A stretch of 64,000 bases of DNA from Fodinibacter sp963763015 (GTDB taxonomy: Bacteria; Actinomycetota; Actinomycetes; Actinomycetales; Dermatophilaceae): positions 360,493-424,492 of the forward strand of contig CAVXML010000006.1 of the NCBI GenBank assembly GCA_963763015.1, given 5' to 3'. A program made the translations under genes and the position numbers. Under the pieces are notes generated by a model. It ran no database searches. It saw only the letters and a program-made list of their open reading frames with translations, and was not told the origin of the DNA. This document shows, piece after piece, positions 50,021-57,668 of this stretch. Positions within the stretch are counted from its first letter, which is position 1. Each line of letters starts with the position of its first letter.

Positions 50021-51116
50021 TCGAGACCTCGAGCTCCAGTGGTTCAGCCACGAAGGCCGCCAGTGCCTCCGCAGCCGCGGTGACGGCAGCGATGTCCGGT
50101 TCCCCCAGGCGGGAGTCGGGGAGGAGCCTGACGCGCAGCCCCGTCGTGGTGACGGTCCGCTTCCACGTGCCCACGTCCTGACCATCGAGGAGGATGATGC
50201 CGCCTCCCGCCTCCGAGAGCAGCCGCTGCCGCGCGGTGTCCGGGTCGCGCCGTGGGAAACCGGTCGTCGCATACGTCAGGCACACCTCGTCGAAGGTGGG
50301 CAGGAGGTAGCCCCGCCGTGGGCGCGTGGTTCGAGCCGGCACGGACGGGTCGAACCACAGCACCTGCCCGTCGACCGTCACGCTGTCCAGGCTGTCGCCC
50401 AACTCATGGAGCGCTGTTCGGATCTCGGTCAGCGTGAGGGTGCACCACCGTGAGAGGTCGCGGTCGGATGCCGGGCCGTGGCCGGCGGCGAACCGGCGTA
50501 CCAGCTCTCGGCGCGCGTCCTCGCCGTCGAGGCTGTCGGCGGGACCGGGCGGCACGGTCTGGTCGACGAGGACGTACGTGTGCTCCGTGCCGCGTGGGGG
50601 CCCGGAGCAGATGACCGCCCGGAGCTCGGCGACCAGGAGCTGGTGTCCCATCTGCTCACCGCTGCAGGGCAGCCGCCTCTCTCTGAAGGCCGCGGTGATC
50701 TCGCGCCGCGTCATCGCGAGCGGCCCCGACAGCATGTCGGTGAGGAGGTCCAGCGCCGTGCCCATGGTCGAGTCGTCCAGCCCCAGCCCGCGGTGCCGAC
50801 CAGCCAGGGAGGCCTCCACCTTGGGGCCGGTGAGTGCCTGGATCCACCGCAGGTCCTCGGGTGCCACGAAGTGCCACGTGGGTCGCAGCACGTGAGTGCG
50901 CACCCACCCACCGGCCGCCTGCTGGGCGAGCACTCCGGCATACGTCGTCCGGGACGGCATCCGCATGCCGAGTGACCATGCCGCGAGCGGGGCGTCCTGG
51001 GACTGGACGCAGGTGAGCAGGCGCACGACCTCGGCGCCGCTGGCGAGGCCCGCCGAGGACAGTCGTTGCGTGGCCAGCCGCCGCCGGTGCACCCGCTCGA
51101 ACCCGGCGTCGCTCAT
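50001..51116 (-). CDS. AlkZ-like winged-helix DNA-binding protein
   Basis: A 371-residue protein of the winged-helix DNA-glycosylase-like family (AlkX/AlkZ fold; many are annotated as winged helix DNA-binding domain proteins). Visible are VHRRRLATQRLSSAG, LTCVQSQDAPLAAWSLGMRM (QSQD), RPTWHFVAPEDLRWI, ADRSLSRW-like SDRDLSRWCTLTL and LPTFDEVCLTYA. Some members remove bases from interstrand cross-links. ATG at 51116 was chosen because conserved sequence begins there; a longer start at 51176 lacks support. Function is inferred from family only. Confidence 0.8.
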   Translation of the reverse strand: MSDAGFERVHRRRLATQRLSSAGLASGAEVVRLLTCVQSQDAPLAAWSLGMRMPSRTTYAGVLAQQAAGGWVRTHVLRPTWHFVAPEDLRWIQALTGPKVEASLAGRHRGLGLDDSTMGTALDLLTDMLSGPLAMTRREITAAFRERRLPCSGEQMGHQLLVAELRAVICSGPPRGTEHTYVLVDQTVPPGPADSLDGEDARRELVRRFAAGHGPASDRDLSRWCTLTLTEIRTALHELGDSLDSVTVDGQVLWFDPSVPARTTRPRRGYLLPTFDEVCLTYATTGFPRRDPDTARQRLLSEAGGGIILLDGQDVGTWKRTVTTTGLRVRLLPDSRLGEPDIAAVTAAAEALAAFVAEPLELEVSTTAVRR

Positions 51117-51192
51117 CCCGTCATGGTCGCACCGGCCACTGACGTCCCGGCACCGGGAATGTTGCGTCGGTGCCACTGGTTCTGTTAGTCTG

Positions 51193-51206
51193 TAATCAAG
51201 TAATCA
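51193..51206 (+). promoter_or_regulatory. TAATCA direct repeat in the promoter of the RG-rich protein gene
   Basis: TAATCA, AG, TAATCA (8-bp period) in an AT-rich island beginning TTAGTCTG, 18-31 bases before the ATG, with AAGGAG between. It is either the -10 region or an operator. Confidence 0.4.
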
Positions 51207-51223
51207 CTGCAAGGAGCACTGAC

Positions 51224-51904
51224 ATGAAGCACCACAGATTCCACCCGGAGCACACCCCTGACACCGAGCTCCGCACCCGTGGCGGGCGAGGGCCCTCTCC
51301 ACGCGGCATGGGCCGCGGCCCGCGAGGCGGGCGTCCCGGCCCCGGCGGTGGCCCCGAGGGTCCCCGCCGTGGCCGCGGCTTCGGGCGAGCGGGTGGCTGG
51401 CAGCAGGGTGACCTCCCGGACGCCGACGACGCTCAGAGCTGGTTCGCCGGGCGCCTGCCCGAGGGCTGGTTCGACGCGGTCGACGTGACGGTCGACCGCG
51501 AGGAGATCACCGTGATCGGCACCCTTGCGGGCGTCGAGGCGGGCACCGACGCCGCCGAGGCGGAGGGTCGGATCAGTCGGTTCCGGGCCGACACCCGCGA
51601 GCAGCGCATCGAGATCGCGCGCGAGGCACAGTCTCGCTACCAGCGCACCGTCTCGTGGGGCGCGCGGGTCGGTGACACGACCGCACTCTTCACCCACCTT
51701 GCTGTCCCGGTCATGACCCGGCTTCGCCAACCTGAGCGCGCCGTCCTCGACACCCTCGTGGATGCCGGTGTCGCCCGTTCCCGCAGCGACGCCCTCGCCT
51801 GGTCGGTGCGGCTCGTCGGCGAGCACGCGGACGCCTGGCTCGGGGAGCTCCGTGAGGCCATGGCCGAGGTCGACAAGCTGCGCGCCAAGGGCCCCGACGT
51901 CTGA
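51224..51904 (+). CDS. Uncharacterised RG/RGG-rich protein with RHH-like C-terminal region
   Basis: A 226-residue protein I do not recognise. Residues 18-62 are Arg/Gly/Pro-rich with repeated RGG-type units (RGMGRGPRGGRPG, GRGFGRAGG), as in RNA- or DNA-binding tails. The middle (about 75-150) contains AQSWFAGRLPEGWFDAVDVTVD and a charged helix ending RTVSWGARVGDTTALFTHL. The end PERAVLDTLVDAGVARSRSDALAWSVRLV resembles ribbon-helix-helix type helices. AAGGAGC six bases before the ATG supports the start. A nucleic-acid-binding role is inferred from composition only. Confidence 0.7.
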   Translation: MKHHRFHPEHTPDTELRTRGGRGPSPRGMGRGPRGGRPGPGGGPEGPRRGRGFGRAGGWQQGDLPDADDAQSWFAGRLPEGWFDAVDVTVDREEITVIGTLAGVEAGTDAAEAEGRISRFRADTREQRIEIAREAQSRYQRTVSWGARVGDTTALFTHLAVPVMTRLRQPERAVLDTLVDAGVARSRSDALAWSVRLVGEHADAWLGELREAMAEVDKLRAKGPDV

Positions 51905-51925
51905 CATCCCTCCCTCTGAGCCGGA

Positions 51926-51951
51926 GCCGCTCCGCAGGCGAAGGGAGCGGC
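51926..51951 (+). terminator. Hairpin terminator after the RG-rich gene
   Basis: An 8-bp stem GCCGCTCC/GGAGCGGC with a 10-base loop, 22 bases past the stop. Confidence 0.5.
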
Positions 51952-52030
51952 ATCCGACATTGCGCTCGACGCCACGGCGCACCCGTGACACGCTGCTGGA
52001 GGAACACCCGGCGTACCCACGGAGGTCGAC

Positions 52031-52639
52031 ATGTTCGTGCAGATGTTCACCGGTAAGGTCACCGATGCCGCAGCGGTCCGGAGCGTGATCGAGGGCTGGC
52101 CGGCGGGACCCGGGCGCGACGCCAAAGGCTGGCTGGGCTCGACGGGAGGCATCACCGACGACGGCACGCTGGTAGCGCTCGCCCGCTTCGAGTCCGAGGA
52201 CGCGGCGCGCACCAACAGCGCGAGGCCGGAGCAGGGACAGTGGTGGGAGTCGCTGGCGGCGAACCTCGACGGTGAGGCGTCGTTCTTCGAGAGCAGTGAC
52301 GTGGAGGAGGACCTCGTCGGTAACCCGGACGCCGCCGGCTTCGTCCAGGTGATGCGAGGGCGGGTCAGCGACCCGGCCCGCGCCCGGGAGCTCGTCAGCA
52401 CCGACCCGGAGGCATGGGCGGGGTTCCGCCCTGACATCCTCGGGTCCCTCATGCTCAGCAGCGAGGGCGGGGAGTACGTCATGGCCATCTACTTCACGTC
52501 GGAGGCCGAGGCGAGGGAGGGCGAGAAGGCTGAGCCGCCCGCGGAGTTGGCCGAGACGATGCAGGAGATGGCTGCCCTCGAGGTCGGCGAGGTCACCTAC
52601 TACGACCTGCGCGACCCGCTGCTCCTGTCGCCGTCGTAG
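52031..52639 (+). CDS. Hypothetical protein, probable dimeric alpha-beta barrel repeat
   Basis: A 202-residue soluble protein composed of two similar halves: FVQMFTGKVTDAAAVRSVIEGWPAG..GWLGSTGGIT (residues 2-40) and FVQVMRGRVSDPARARELVSTD..RPDILGSLMLSS (about 105-145), each followed by a strand with aromatic residues (LVALARFES; YVMAIYFTSEAEARE). This internal repeat resembles antibiotic biosynthesis monooxygenase-like barrels. Function unknown. GGAGG lies a few bases before the ATG. Confidence 0.75.
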   Translation: MFVQMFTGKVTDAAAVRSVIEGWPAGPGRDAKGWLGSTGGITDDGTLVALARFESEDAARTNSARPEQGQWWESLAANLDGEASFFESSDVEEDLVGNPDAAGFVQVMRGRVSDPARARELVSTDPEAWAGFRPDILGSLMLSSEGGEYVMAIYFTSEAEAREGEKAEPPAELAETMQEMAALEVGEVTYYDLRDPLLLSPS

Positions 52640-52717
52640 GGGCGGTCTGCTCGACTCTCCGTCGTGGCCGCCATCCCGGTGCGCCGCGATACGGGCGCCA
52701 GCGGTGCGGGTCGGGGG

Positions 52718-52723
52718 TAGCCT
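52718..52723 (+). promoter_or_regulatory. Putative -10 box of a leaderless promoter
   Basis: TAGCCT lies seven bases before the ATG at 52731, no Shine-Dalgarno. Confidence 0.4.
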
Positions 52724-52730
52724 CCGACGA

Positions 52731-53708
52731 ATGAGGGCCGCCGTGAGTGAGCGCTACGGACCCCCGGACGTCGTCAGGGTCGTGGACGACGCGCCGTTGC
52801 CCGGCATCGGACCCGACGACCTCCTGGTCCGGGTCCACGCGACGACCGTGAACCGCACGGACTGCGGCTACCGGGGAGCGTCCCCCTTCTTCATCCGCGG
52901 GATCTCCGGGCTTCGACGCCCGGCCACGAGCGTGTGGGGCACCGAGTTCGCCGGGGTCGTCGAGCGAGTCGGCCTCGAGGTCACTCGCTTCGCACCCGGC
53001 GACGAGGTGTTCGGGTACACCGAGGGACGCTTCGGCGCTCACGCCGAGTACGTCGCCGTGAGCGTGACGTCACTCGTCGCCCACGTGCCCGACGGCGTCG
53101 ACCTGCCCACAGCCGCGGCGGCGACCGAGGGTGGTCACTACGCGTTGTCCTCGATCCGGCGTGCCGGGATCGAGCCGGGCCAGCGAGTGCTGGTACACGG
53201 CGCCACGGGCGCGATCGGGTCGGCAGCGGTGCAGCTGCTCGCCGACCTCGGTGCGCTGGTGACCGCCACGGCGTCCACCTCCCACGTCGAGCTGGTGCGT
53301 CGTCTCGGGGCCGAGGAGGTGATCGACCGCGAGACCCACGACTTCACGAGGACCGGTCGCACCTACCACGCGGTCCTCGACATGGTGGGCAAGAGCACGT
53401 TCAGGGCCTGTCGCCGGATCCTCGTCCCGGGGGGCGTGTACGTGTCGTCCGACCTCGGCCCCTTCGCCCAGAACGCGGCCCTTCCGCTGGTCACCCGCTT
53501 CGGTCGGGCACGGCGACGCAGGGTCGTCTTCCCGTTCCCGATGGAGACGCCCGAGGTCCTCGAGCACCTCCGCTCGCGGCTGGAGAGCGGCGCCTACCGG
53601 CCGGTGCTCGACCGGACCTACCCGCTCGAGGACATCGTCGAGGCCTACCGCTACGTCGAGGGCGGGCACAAGGTCGGCAACGTCGTCATCGCAGTCCGGG
53701 ACTCCTGA
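52731..53708 (+). CDS. Zinc-independent MDR alcohol dehydrogenase / quinone oxidoreductase-like
   Basis: A 325-residue medium-chain dehydrogenase. The N-terminal GroES-like domain has RVHATTVNRTDCGYRG and WGTEFAGVVERVG; the NAD(P) Rossmann domain has VLVHGATGAIGSAAVQLLADLGA (split) and RRLGAEEVIDRETHDF. Zinc ligands are not preserved, as in quinone oxidoreductases (QOR), which reduce enones with NADPH. The gene stands alone; convergent with the next. Confidence 0.88.
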   Translation: MRAAVSERYGPPDVVRVVDDAPLPGIGPDDLLVRVHATTVNRTDCGYRGASPFFIRGISGLRRPATSVWGTEFAGVVERVGLEVTRFAPGDEVFGYTEGRFGAHAEYVAVSVTSLVAHVPDGVDLPTAAAATEGGHYALSSIRRAGIEPGQRVLVHGATGAIGSAAVQLLADLGALVTATASTSHVELVRRLGAEEVIDRETHDFTRTGRTYHAVLDMVGKSTFRACRRILVPGGVYVSSDLGPFAQNAALPLVTRFGRARRRRVVFPFPMETPEVLEHLRSRLESGAYRPVLDRTYPLEDIVEAYRYVEGGHKVGNVVIAVRDS

Positions 53709-53723
53709 CTGCCAGGCCGCCGG

Positions 53724-54338
53724 TCACCCGAGAACCCGGCGCATGACGAGCCTCGGCATCCTGCTCGCCACGGCATCCGTCGTGCCGACGACCTCGAACC
53801 CCGCCTTCTCGAACATCGACCGCGTGCCGACGAACGCCATGGTGAGGTCCATCCGGCCCACCGGGTCGACGGGGTAGGCCTCGACCGCCGGCGCTCCGTT
53901 GGCCGCGGCATGGGCGACGGCTCCCTCGATGAGGTGCCCGGTCACCCCCTTCTTGCGGTGACCGCTGCGCACGACGACGCAGATGATGCTCCACACCGGC
54001 TGGTCGTCGAGCGGCCGGATCAGCTTCGACTGCGCCAGCCGGGGGATCTCGGCGCGCGGGCTGATGCTGCACCAGCCCACCGGCACGTCGTCGAGGTACG
54101 TCACCACCCCGGGCGGGTGCTCCCGCTCGCAGAGCGTACGCATCGCCTTCTCCCGGCTGCCGTGGCCGAGGGCCTCGATGTCCTTGGCATTGAGTCGGTG
54201 CGAGAGGCACCAGCAGTGGGTGGCCCGCCGGTTGGGGTTGATGACGTCGGCGAAGTCCTCGAAGCGGTCCGGCGTCACCGGATGCGTCTCCCACGTCTGC
54301 TGCTCGGGCTCTCTCGCCCGGCTCCGCGTCCTGGCCAT
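53724..54338 (-). CDS. GNAT family N-acetyltransferase
   Basis: A 204-residue acetyltransferase. It begins with a variable basic segment, then WETHPVTPDRFEDFADVIN and CWCLSHRL; the acetyl-CoA region reads IICVVVRSGHRKKGVTGHLIEGA, followed by VEAYPVDPVGRMD and GTRSMFEKAGFEVVG. The substrate is unknown. It is divergent from the CMD-sigma operon. Confidence 0.85.
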   Translation of the reverse strand: MARTRSRAREPEQQTWETHPVTPDRFEDFADVINPNRRATHCWCLSHRLNAKDIEALGHGSREKAMRTLCEREHPPGVVTYLDDVPVGWCSISPRAEIPRLAQSKLIRPLDDQPVWSIICVVVRSGHRKKGVTGHLIEGAVAHAAANGAPAVEAYPVDPVGRMDLTMAFVGTRSMFEKAGFEVVGTTDAVASRMPRLVMRRVLG

Positions 54339-54431
54339 TCACCCACCCAACCACCACGCGGTGACAGCCGCTCGCCGCCAGCGCGGCAGGCCGCTCGAGC
54401 ACCCGGCATCCCCACGGCGTTCACCCGACGT

Positions 54432-54458
54432 GTCACATCTGCGGTGTCGCCGGTGTCT
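54432..54458 (+). promoter_or_regulatory. ECF41-type promoter of the CMD-sigma operon
   Basis: TGTCACA (54432-54438), 16 bases, then TGTC (54455-54458), close to the published ECF41 autoregulated pattern TGTCACA-N16-CGTC, with a one-base mismatch. It lies 50 bases before the ATG at 54508. Confidence 0.6.
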
Positions 54459-54507
54459 TCAGGGATGAACGGCTGCGCCGCAGCCACGACTCATGAGGGA
54501 GGACCCC

Positions 54508-55083
54508 ATGTCCAGCACCTTCCGCATCCCCAAGGCAGAGCTGACCGGCCCGTACGGTCGGATGCTCGAGGCCTACTGTCGCCGCACGTATGGGCAGGTG
54601 CTCGACGGGGCCTACGTCGTCTTCCACCACCGTCCGGTCATGAGGGCCCTTTTCGGGTTCGAGCGCAAGGTCGCGAAGTGGAAGGAGCTCGACCCGCACC
54701 TGAAGACGTACGCCACCATGGCGACGGCCGCCGAGATCGGTTGCAGCTGGTGCCTCGACTTCGGCTACTTCCTGGCGCACACCGAGGGGCTCGACGAGTC
54801 CAAGGTGCGCGAGGTGCCGCGGTGGCGCGAGTCCGACGTGTTCACGCCGGTCGAGCGCGACGTCCTCGAGTACGCCGAGGCGATGACGGCCACGCCCCCC
54901 ACGGTCGACGACGCGCTGAGCGCCCGCCTCCAGGAGGCGCTCGGTGTCAAGGCGGTGGTGGAGCTCACGCAGATCGTCGCCCTCGAGAACATGCGGGCGC
55001 GCTTCAACTGCGCCGCCGGCATCGAGGAGCAGGGCTACTCCGAGGTGTGCGAGCTGCCCCTCGCCGTACGCTCGACGGCGTGA
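54508..55083 (+). CDS. Carboxymuconolactone decarboxylase family protein (ECF41 partner)
   Basis: A 191-residue AhpD/CMD-like protein. The redox/active-site region is AAEIGCSWCLDFGYFLAHTEG with Cys-x2-Cys and histidine, as in alkylhydroperoxidase-like thiol proteins. ATG 54508 is taken because GGGAGGA precedes it; an in-frame ATG at 54493 is less well placed. The stop overlaps the sigma factor start as GTGA. CMD proteins beside ECF41 sigma factors are the hallmark of that group; they are thought to act in a peroxide or stress response. Confidence 0.87.
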   Translation: MSSTFRIPKAELTGPYGRMLEAYCRRTYGQVLDGAYVVFHHRPVMRALFGFERKVAKWKELDPHLKTYATMATAAEIGCSWCLDFGYFLAHTEGLDESKVREVPRWRESDVFTPVERDVLEYAEAMTATPPTVDDALSARLQEALGVKAVVELTQIVALENMRARFNCAAGIEEQGYSEVCELPLAVRSTA

Positions 55084-56033
55084 GCGGGGGCAGCCGGGGC
55101 AGCGGGTCCGCAGAGGATGACAGCCGGATGCCGGTCGGCTCACCGCCCAGCGCGCCCCTTGTCCCGGACCCGGCGGAGTTCGAGGCGCTGCGGCCGCTGC
55201 TCTTCACGGTTGCGTACGAGATGCTCGAGGTCGCCGCCGACGCCGAGGACGTCGTGCAGGAGGCCTGGCTGCGGTGGTCGCGGGTCGATCGCGCCACGGT
55301 GCGTGACGAGCGCGCCTACCTCGTGCGGGTGGTCACCCGCCTCGCGCTCAACCGGCTGCGCACCCTTGCGCGGCGGCGCGAGTCGTACGTCGGGCCGTGG
55401 CTGCCCGAGCCGCTGCTGACCGCACCCGACGTCGCCGACGACGTCGAGCTGGCGGAGAGCGTGTCGACGGCGATGCTCCTCGTACTGCAGACGCTCACCC
55501 CGTTGGAGCGGGCGGTGTTCGTGCTCAGGGAGGTGTTCGACGTGCCGTATGACGAGATCGCGGATGCCGTGGAGCGCACGCCCGCGGCCGTGCGGCAGGT
55601 CGCGCACAGGGCACGGGAGCACGTGGCGGCCCGTCGGCCCCGGCAGCGAGTCGACCGCGGCGAGCACGCGGCGGTGCTGGAGCGGTTTCGGGCGGCGGCG
55701 AGTACCGGTGACCTCGAGGCGCTCGTCGAGGTCCTGTCGCCGGACGTCGTGCTCGTGACCGACGGCGGGGGAGTGCGCAAGGCGGCGCTGCGCCCGATCC
55801 TGGGCCGCGAGAAGGTCCTCCGGTTCCTCGAGGCGGTCACTCCGAAGGACGCCGAGATCGGCTTCCGCGTCGCGTCCGTCGGGGGACAGCCGGGGTTGGT
55901 CGTCTTCATGGACGGTGTGCTCGACTCCGTCATCACCCTTGATGCGGTCGACGGCGTCGTCGGCTCCCTCTACTTCGTCCGCAACCCCGACAAGCTGACG
56001 AGCCTCGAACGTGAGGTGCGCCTGGCCCGCTGA
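55080..56033 (+). CDS. sigJ: ECF41-type sigma factor with SnoaL-like C-terminal domain
   Basis: A 317-residue sigma factor. Region 2 (FEALRPLLFTVAYEMLEVAADAEDVVQEAW, split) and region 4 (LTPLERAVFVLREVFDVPYDEIADAV) are followed by the ECF41 C-terminal SnoaL-like domain containing DVVLVTDGGGVRKAALRPI and ending YFVRNPDKL. This C-terminal extension acts as a built-in regulator in ECF41 sigma factors, which lack a separate anti-sigma. Overlap with the CMD gene and the upstream TGTCACA promoter indicate autoregulation. The sigJ symbol is by similarity to the mycobacterial type. Confidence 0.9.
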   Translation: MSGGSRGSGSAEDDSRMPVGSPPSAPLVPDPAEFEALRPLLFTVAYEMLEVAADAEDVVQEAWLRWSRVDRATVRDERAYLVRVVTRLALNRLRTLARRRESYVGPWLPEPLLTAPDVADDVELAESVSTAMLLVLQTLTPLERAVFVLREVFDVPYDEIADAVERTPAAVRQVAHRAREHVAARRPRQRVDRGEHAAVLERFRAAASTGDLEALVEVLSPDVVLVTDGGGVRKAALRPILGREKVLRFLEAVTPKDAEIGFRVASVGGQPGLVVFMDGVLDSVITLDAVDGVVGSLYFVRNPDKLTSLEREVRLAR

Positions 56034-56140
56034 GGGTCCCGCTGGCCGCGATCCATGGGTGGATGCACCCACGACACCGGCCGACAGGATGGGCAGAACG
56101 CCCGATGAGCAGGGGCACCGCCGTTCGTAGCGTCGCAGCC

Positions 56141-56470
56141 ATGGACAGCTCGATCCCGCTCGCAGCCGGTGTCATCGCGTCAGTGGTCTTCGCGGCCAGC
56201 GTCCTGCCGATGCTGGGCAAGGCCATCCGGAGCAGGGACCTCAGGTCCTACAGCCGCGGCAACCTCGTGCTCGCCAACGTCGGCAACGCCGTCTACTCGG
56301 TCTACGTCTTCACCCTGCCGCCAGGCCCGATCTGGCTGCTGCACACGTTCTACATCCTCTCCTCGGCGCTGATGCTCATCTGGAGCGTGCGCTACGGCGG
56401 GCGCCCCAGCCCCGTCGACGACCCCGCGGCCCTTGCCGCCACACCTCAAGGAGTTCGCCATGCGCACTGA
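56141..56470 (+). CDS. Small PQ-loop (SemiSWEET-like) membrane protein
   Basis: A 109-residue protein with three transmembrane helices: AAGVIASVVFAASVLPMLGKAI, LVLANVGNAVYSVYVFTLP and WLLHTFYILSSALMLIWSV. The first helix ends in LPML, the position of the PQ motif in SemiSWEET sugar transporters. Members are bidirectional transporters or accessory proteins. ATG 56141 keeps the conserved start; ATG 56105 is an alternative. The 3' end overlaps the flavoprotein start by 11 bases. Confidence 0.7.
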   Translation: MDSSIPLAAGVIASVVFAASVLPMLGKAIRSRDLRSYSRGNLVLANVGNAVYSVYVFTLPPGPIWLLHTFYILSSALMLIWSVRYGGRPSPVDDPAALAATPQGVRHAH

Positions 56471-57572
56471 GCACATCGAGACCGTCATCATCGGGGCGGG
56501 CCAGGCCGGCCTCGCCACGGGCTACCACCTCCAGCGTGCGGGACGGCCGTTCCTGATCCTCGACGCCGAGGCCCGAGTCGGCGACGGCTGGAGGAACCAG
56601 TGGGACACCCTGCAGCTGTTCACCCCCGCCTGGGCCGACGTCCTCCCCGGGATGCCCCGCCCCGGACCCCGCTGGTCGTTCCCGACCAAGGACGAGTTCG
56701 CCGACTACCTCGAGGCGTATGCCGCCCGCTTCGACCTGCCCGTGCGCCTCTCCACTCGGGTGGAGCGGCTGGAGAGGAGCGGGGACGGATATGCCGTCAC
56801 CACCCAGGGCAGCCGCGTCGAGGCGGACAACGTGGTGGTCGCTACGGGGACCTTCGGCCTCACGCCACGGGTGCCGAGCTTCGCCGACCAGCTCGACCCG
56901 ACCATCCGACAGCTGCACTCCAGCGAGTACCGGCGGCCTTCGCAGCTCGCCGACGGCCCGGTCCTCGTCGTCGGCGCCTCACACTCGGGGTGCGACATCG
57001 CGTACGACGCGGCCGCCCTTCACCGGGTTGTCCTCTGTGGACCGGATGCCGGCGAGATCCCCGTGCCCCTGTCGTCGCCCGTGGCCAAGGTCTTCTTCAT
57101 CGGCCACGTCTTCAGGTGGACCCACGTCCTGACCCGCTCGAACCCTTTGGGCCGCAAGGCTGTCGCTGACTTCCGACACGGGGGGACGCTCGTGAGGCTG
57201 CGGGTCCGGTCGAGCGACCTTCGGGAGCGTGGTGTGGAGTTCGTGCCGGGCCGGGTCACCGGTGTTCGTGACGGCCGTCCGGTGATCGACGACGAGCGAG
57301 TGGTCGACGTCTCGACGGTGGTGTGGTGCACGGGCTTCCGGCAGGACTTCCGGTGGATCGACGTGCCGGTACTCGGACCGGACGGCTGGCCACTGGAGGA
57401 CCGCGGCGAGGTGGCCTCTGCCCCCGGCCTGTTCTTCGGCGGGCTGTGCTTCCAGTACTCCGCCGCATCCATGACGATCCACGGCGCCGGCCGCGACGCG
57501 GCGCACGTCGCCCGGCTCATCGAGAGGCGGCAGACGGGCGTGTCCCGGCGCGTACCTCAGGCGGTCGCCTGA
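56460..57572 (+). CDS. FAD-dependent oxidoreductase / flavin-containing monooxygenase
   Basis: A 370-residue protein. FAD Rossmann motif ETVIIGAGQAGLATGYHLQ (about residues 6-24), GDGWRNQWDTLQLFTPAW, NADP-type motif LVVGASHSGCDIAYDAA and a C-terminal flavin contact APGLFFGGLCFQYSAASM. Class B flavoprotein monooxygenases and related CzcO-type proteins share this plan. AAGGAG lies just upstream of ATG 56460. Co-transcribed with the small membrane protein; substrate unknown. Confidence 0.87.
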   Translation: MRTEHIETVIIGAGQAGLATGYHLQRAGRPFLILDAEARVGDGWRNQWDTLQLFTPAWADVLPGMPRPGPRWSFPTKDEFADYLEAYAARFDLPVRLSTRVERLERSGDGYAVTTQGSRVEADNVVVATGTFGLTPRVPSFADQLDPTIRQLHSSEYRRPSQLADGPVLVVGASHSGCDIAYDAAALHRVVLCGPDAGEIPVPLSSPVAKVFFIGHVFRWTHVLTRSNPLGRKAVADFRHGGTLVRLRVRSSDLRERGVEFVPGRVTGVRDGRPVIDDERVVDVSTVVWCTGFRQDFRWIDVPVLGPDGWPLEDRGEVASAPGLFFGGLCFQYSAASMTIHGAGRDAAHVARLIERRQTGVSRRVPQAVA

Positions 57573-57668
57573 GCCGTGAGGAGCCCGGATTCCCAGGCAC
57601 CGAACCCCCAGAGCCAGGCGACGGGTTCGAGTCGCGCGAGTACCCTCCGAACGAGGGAGTGATGCCCT

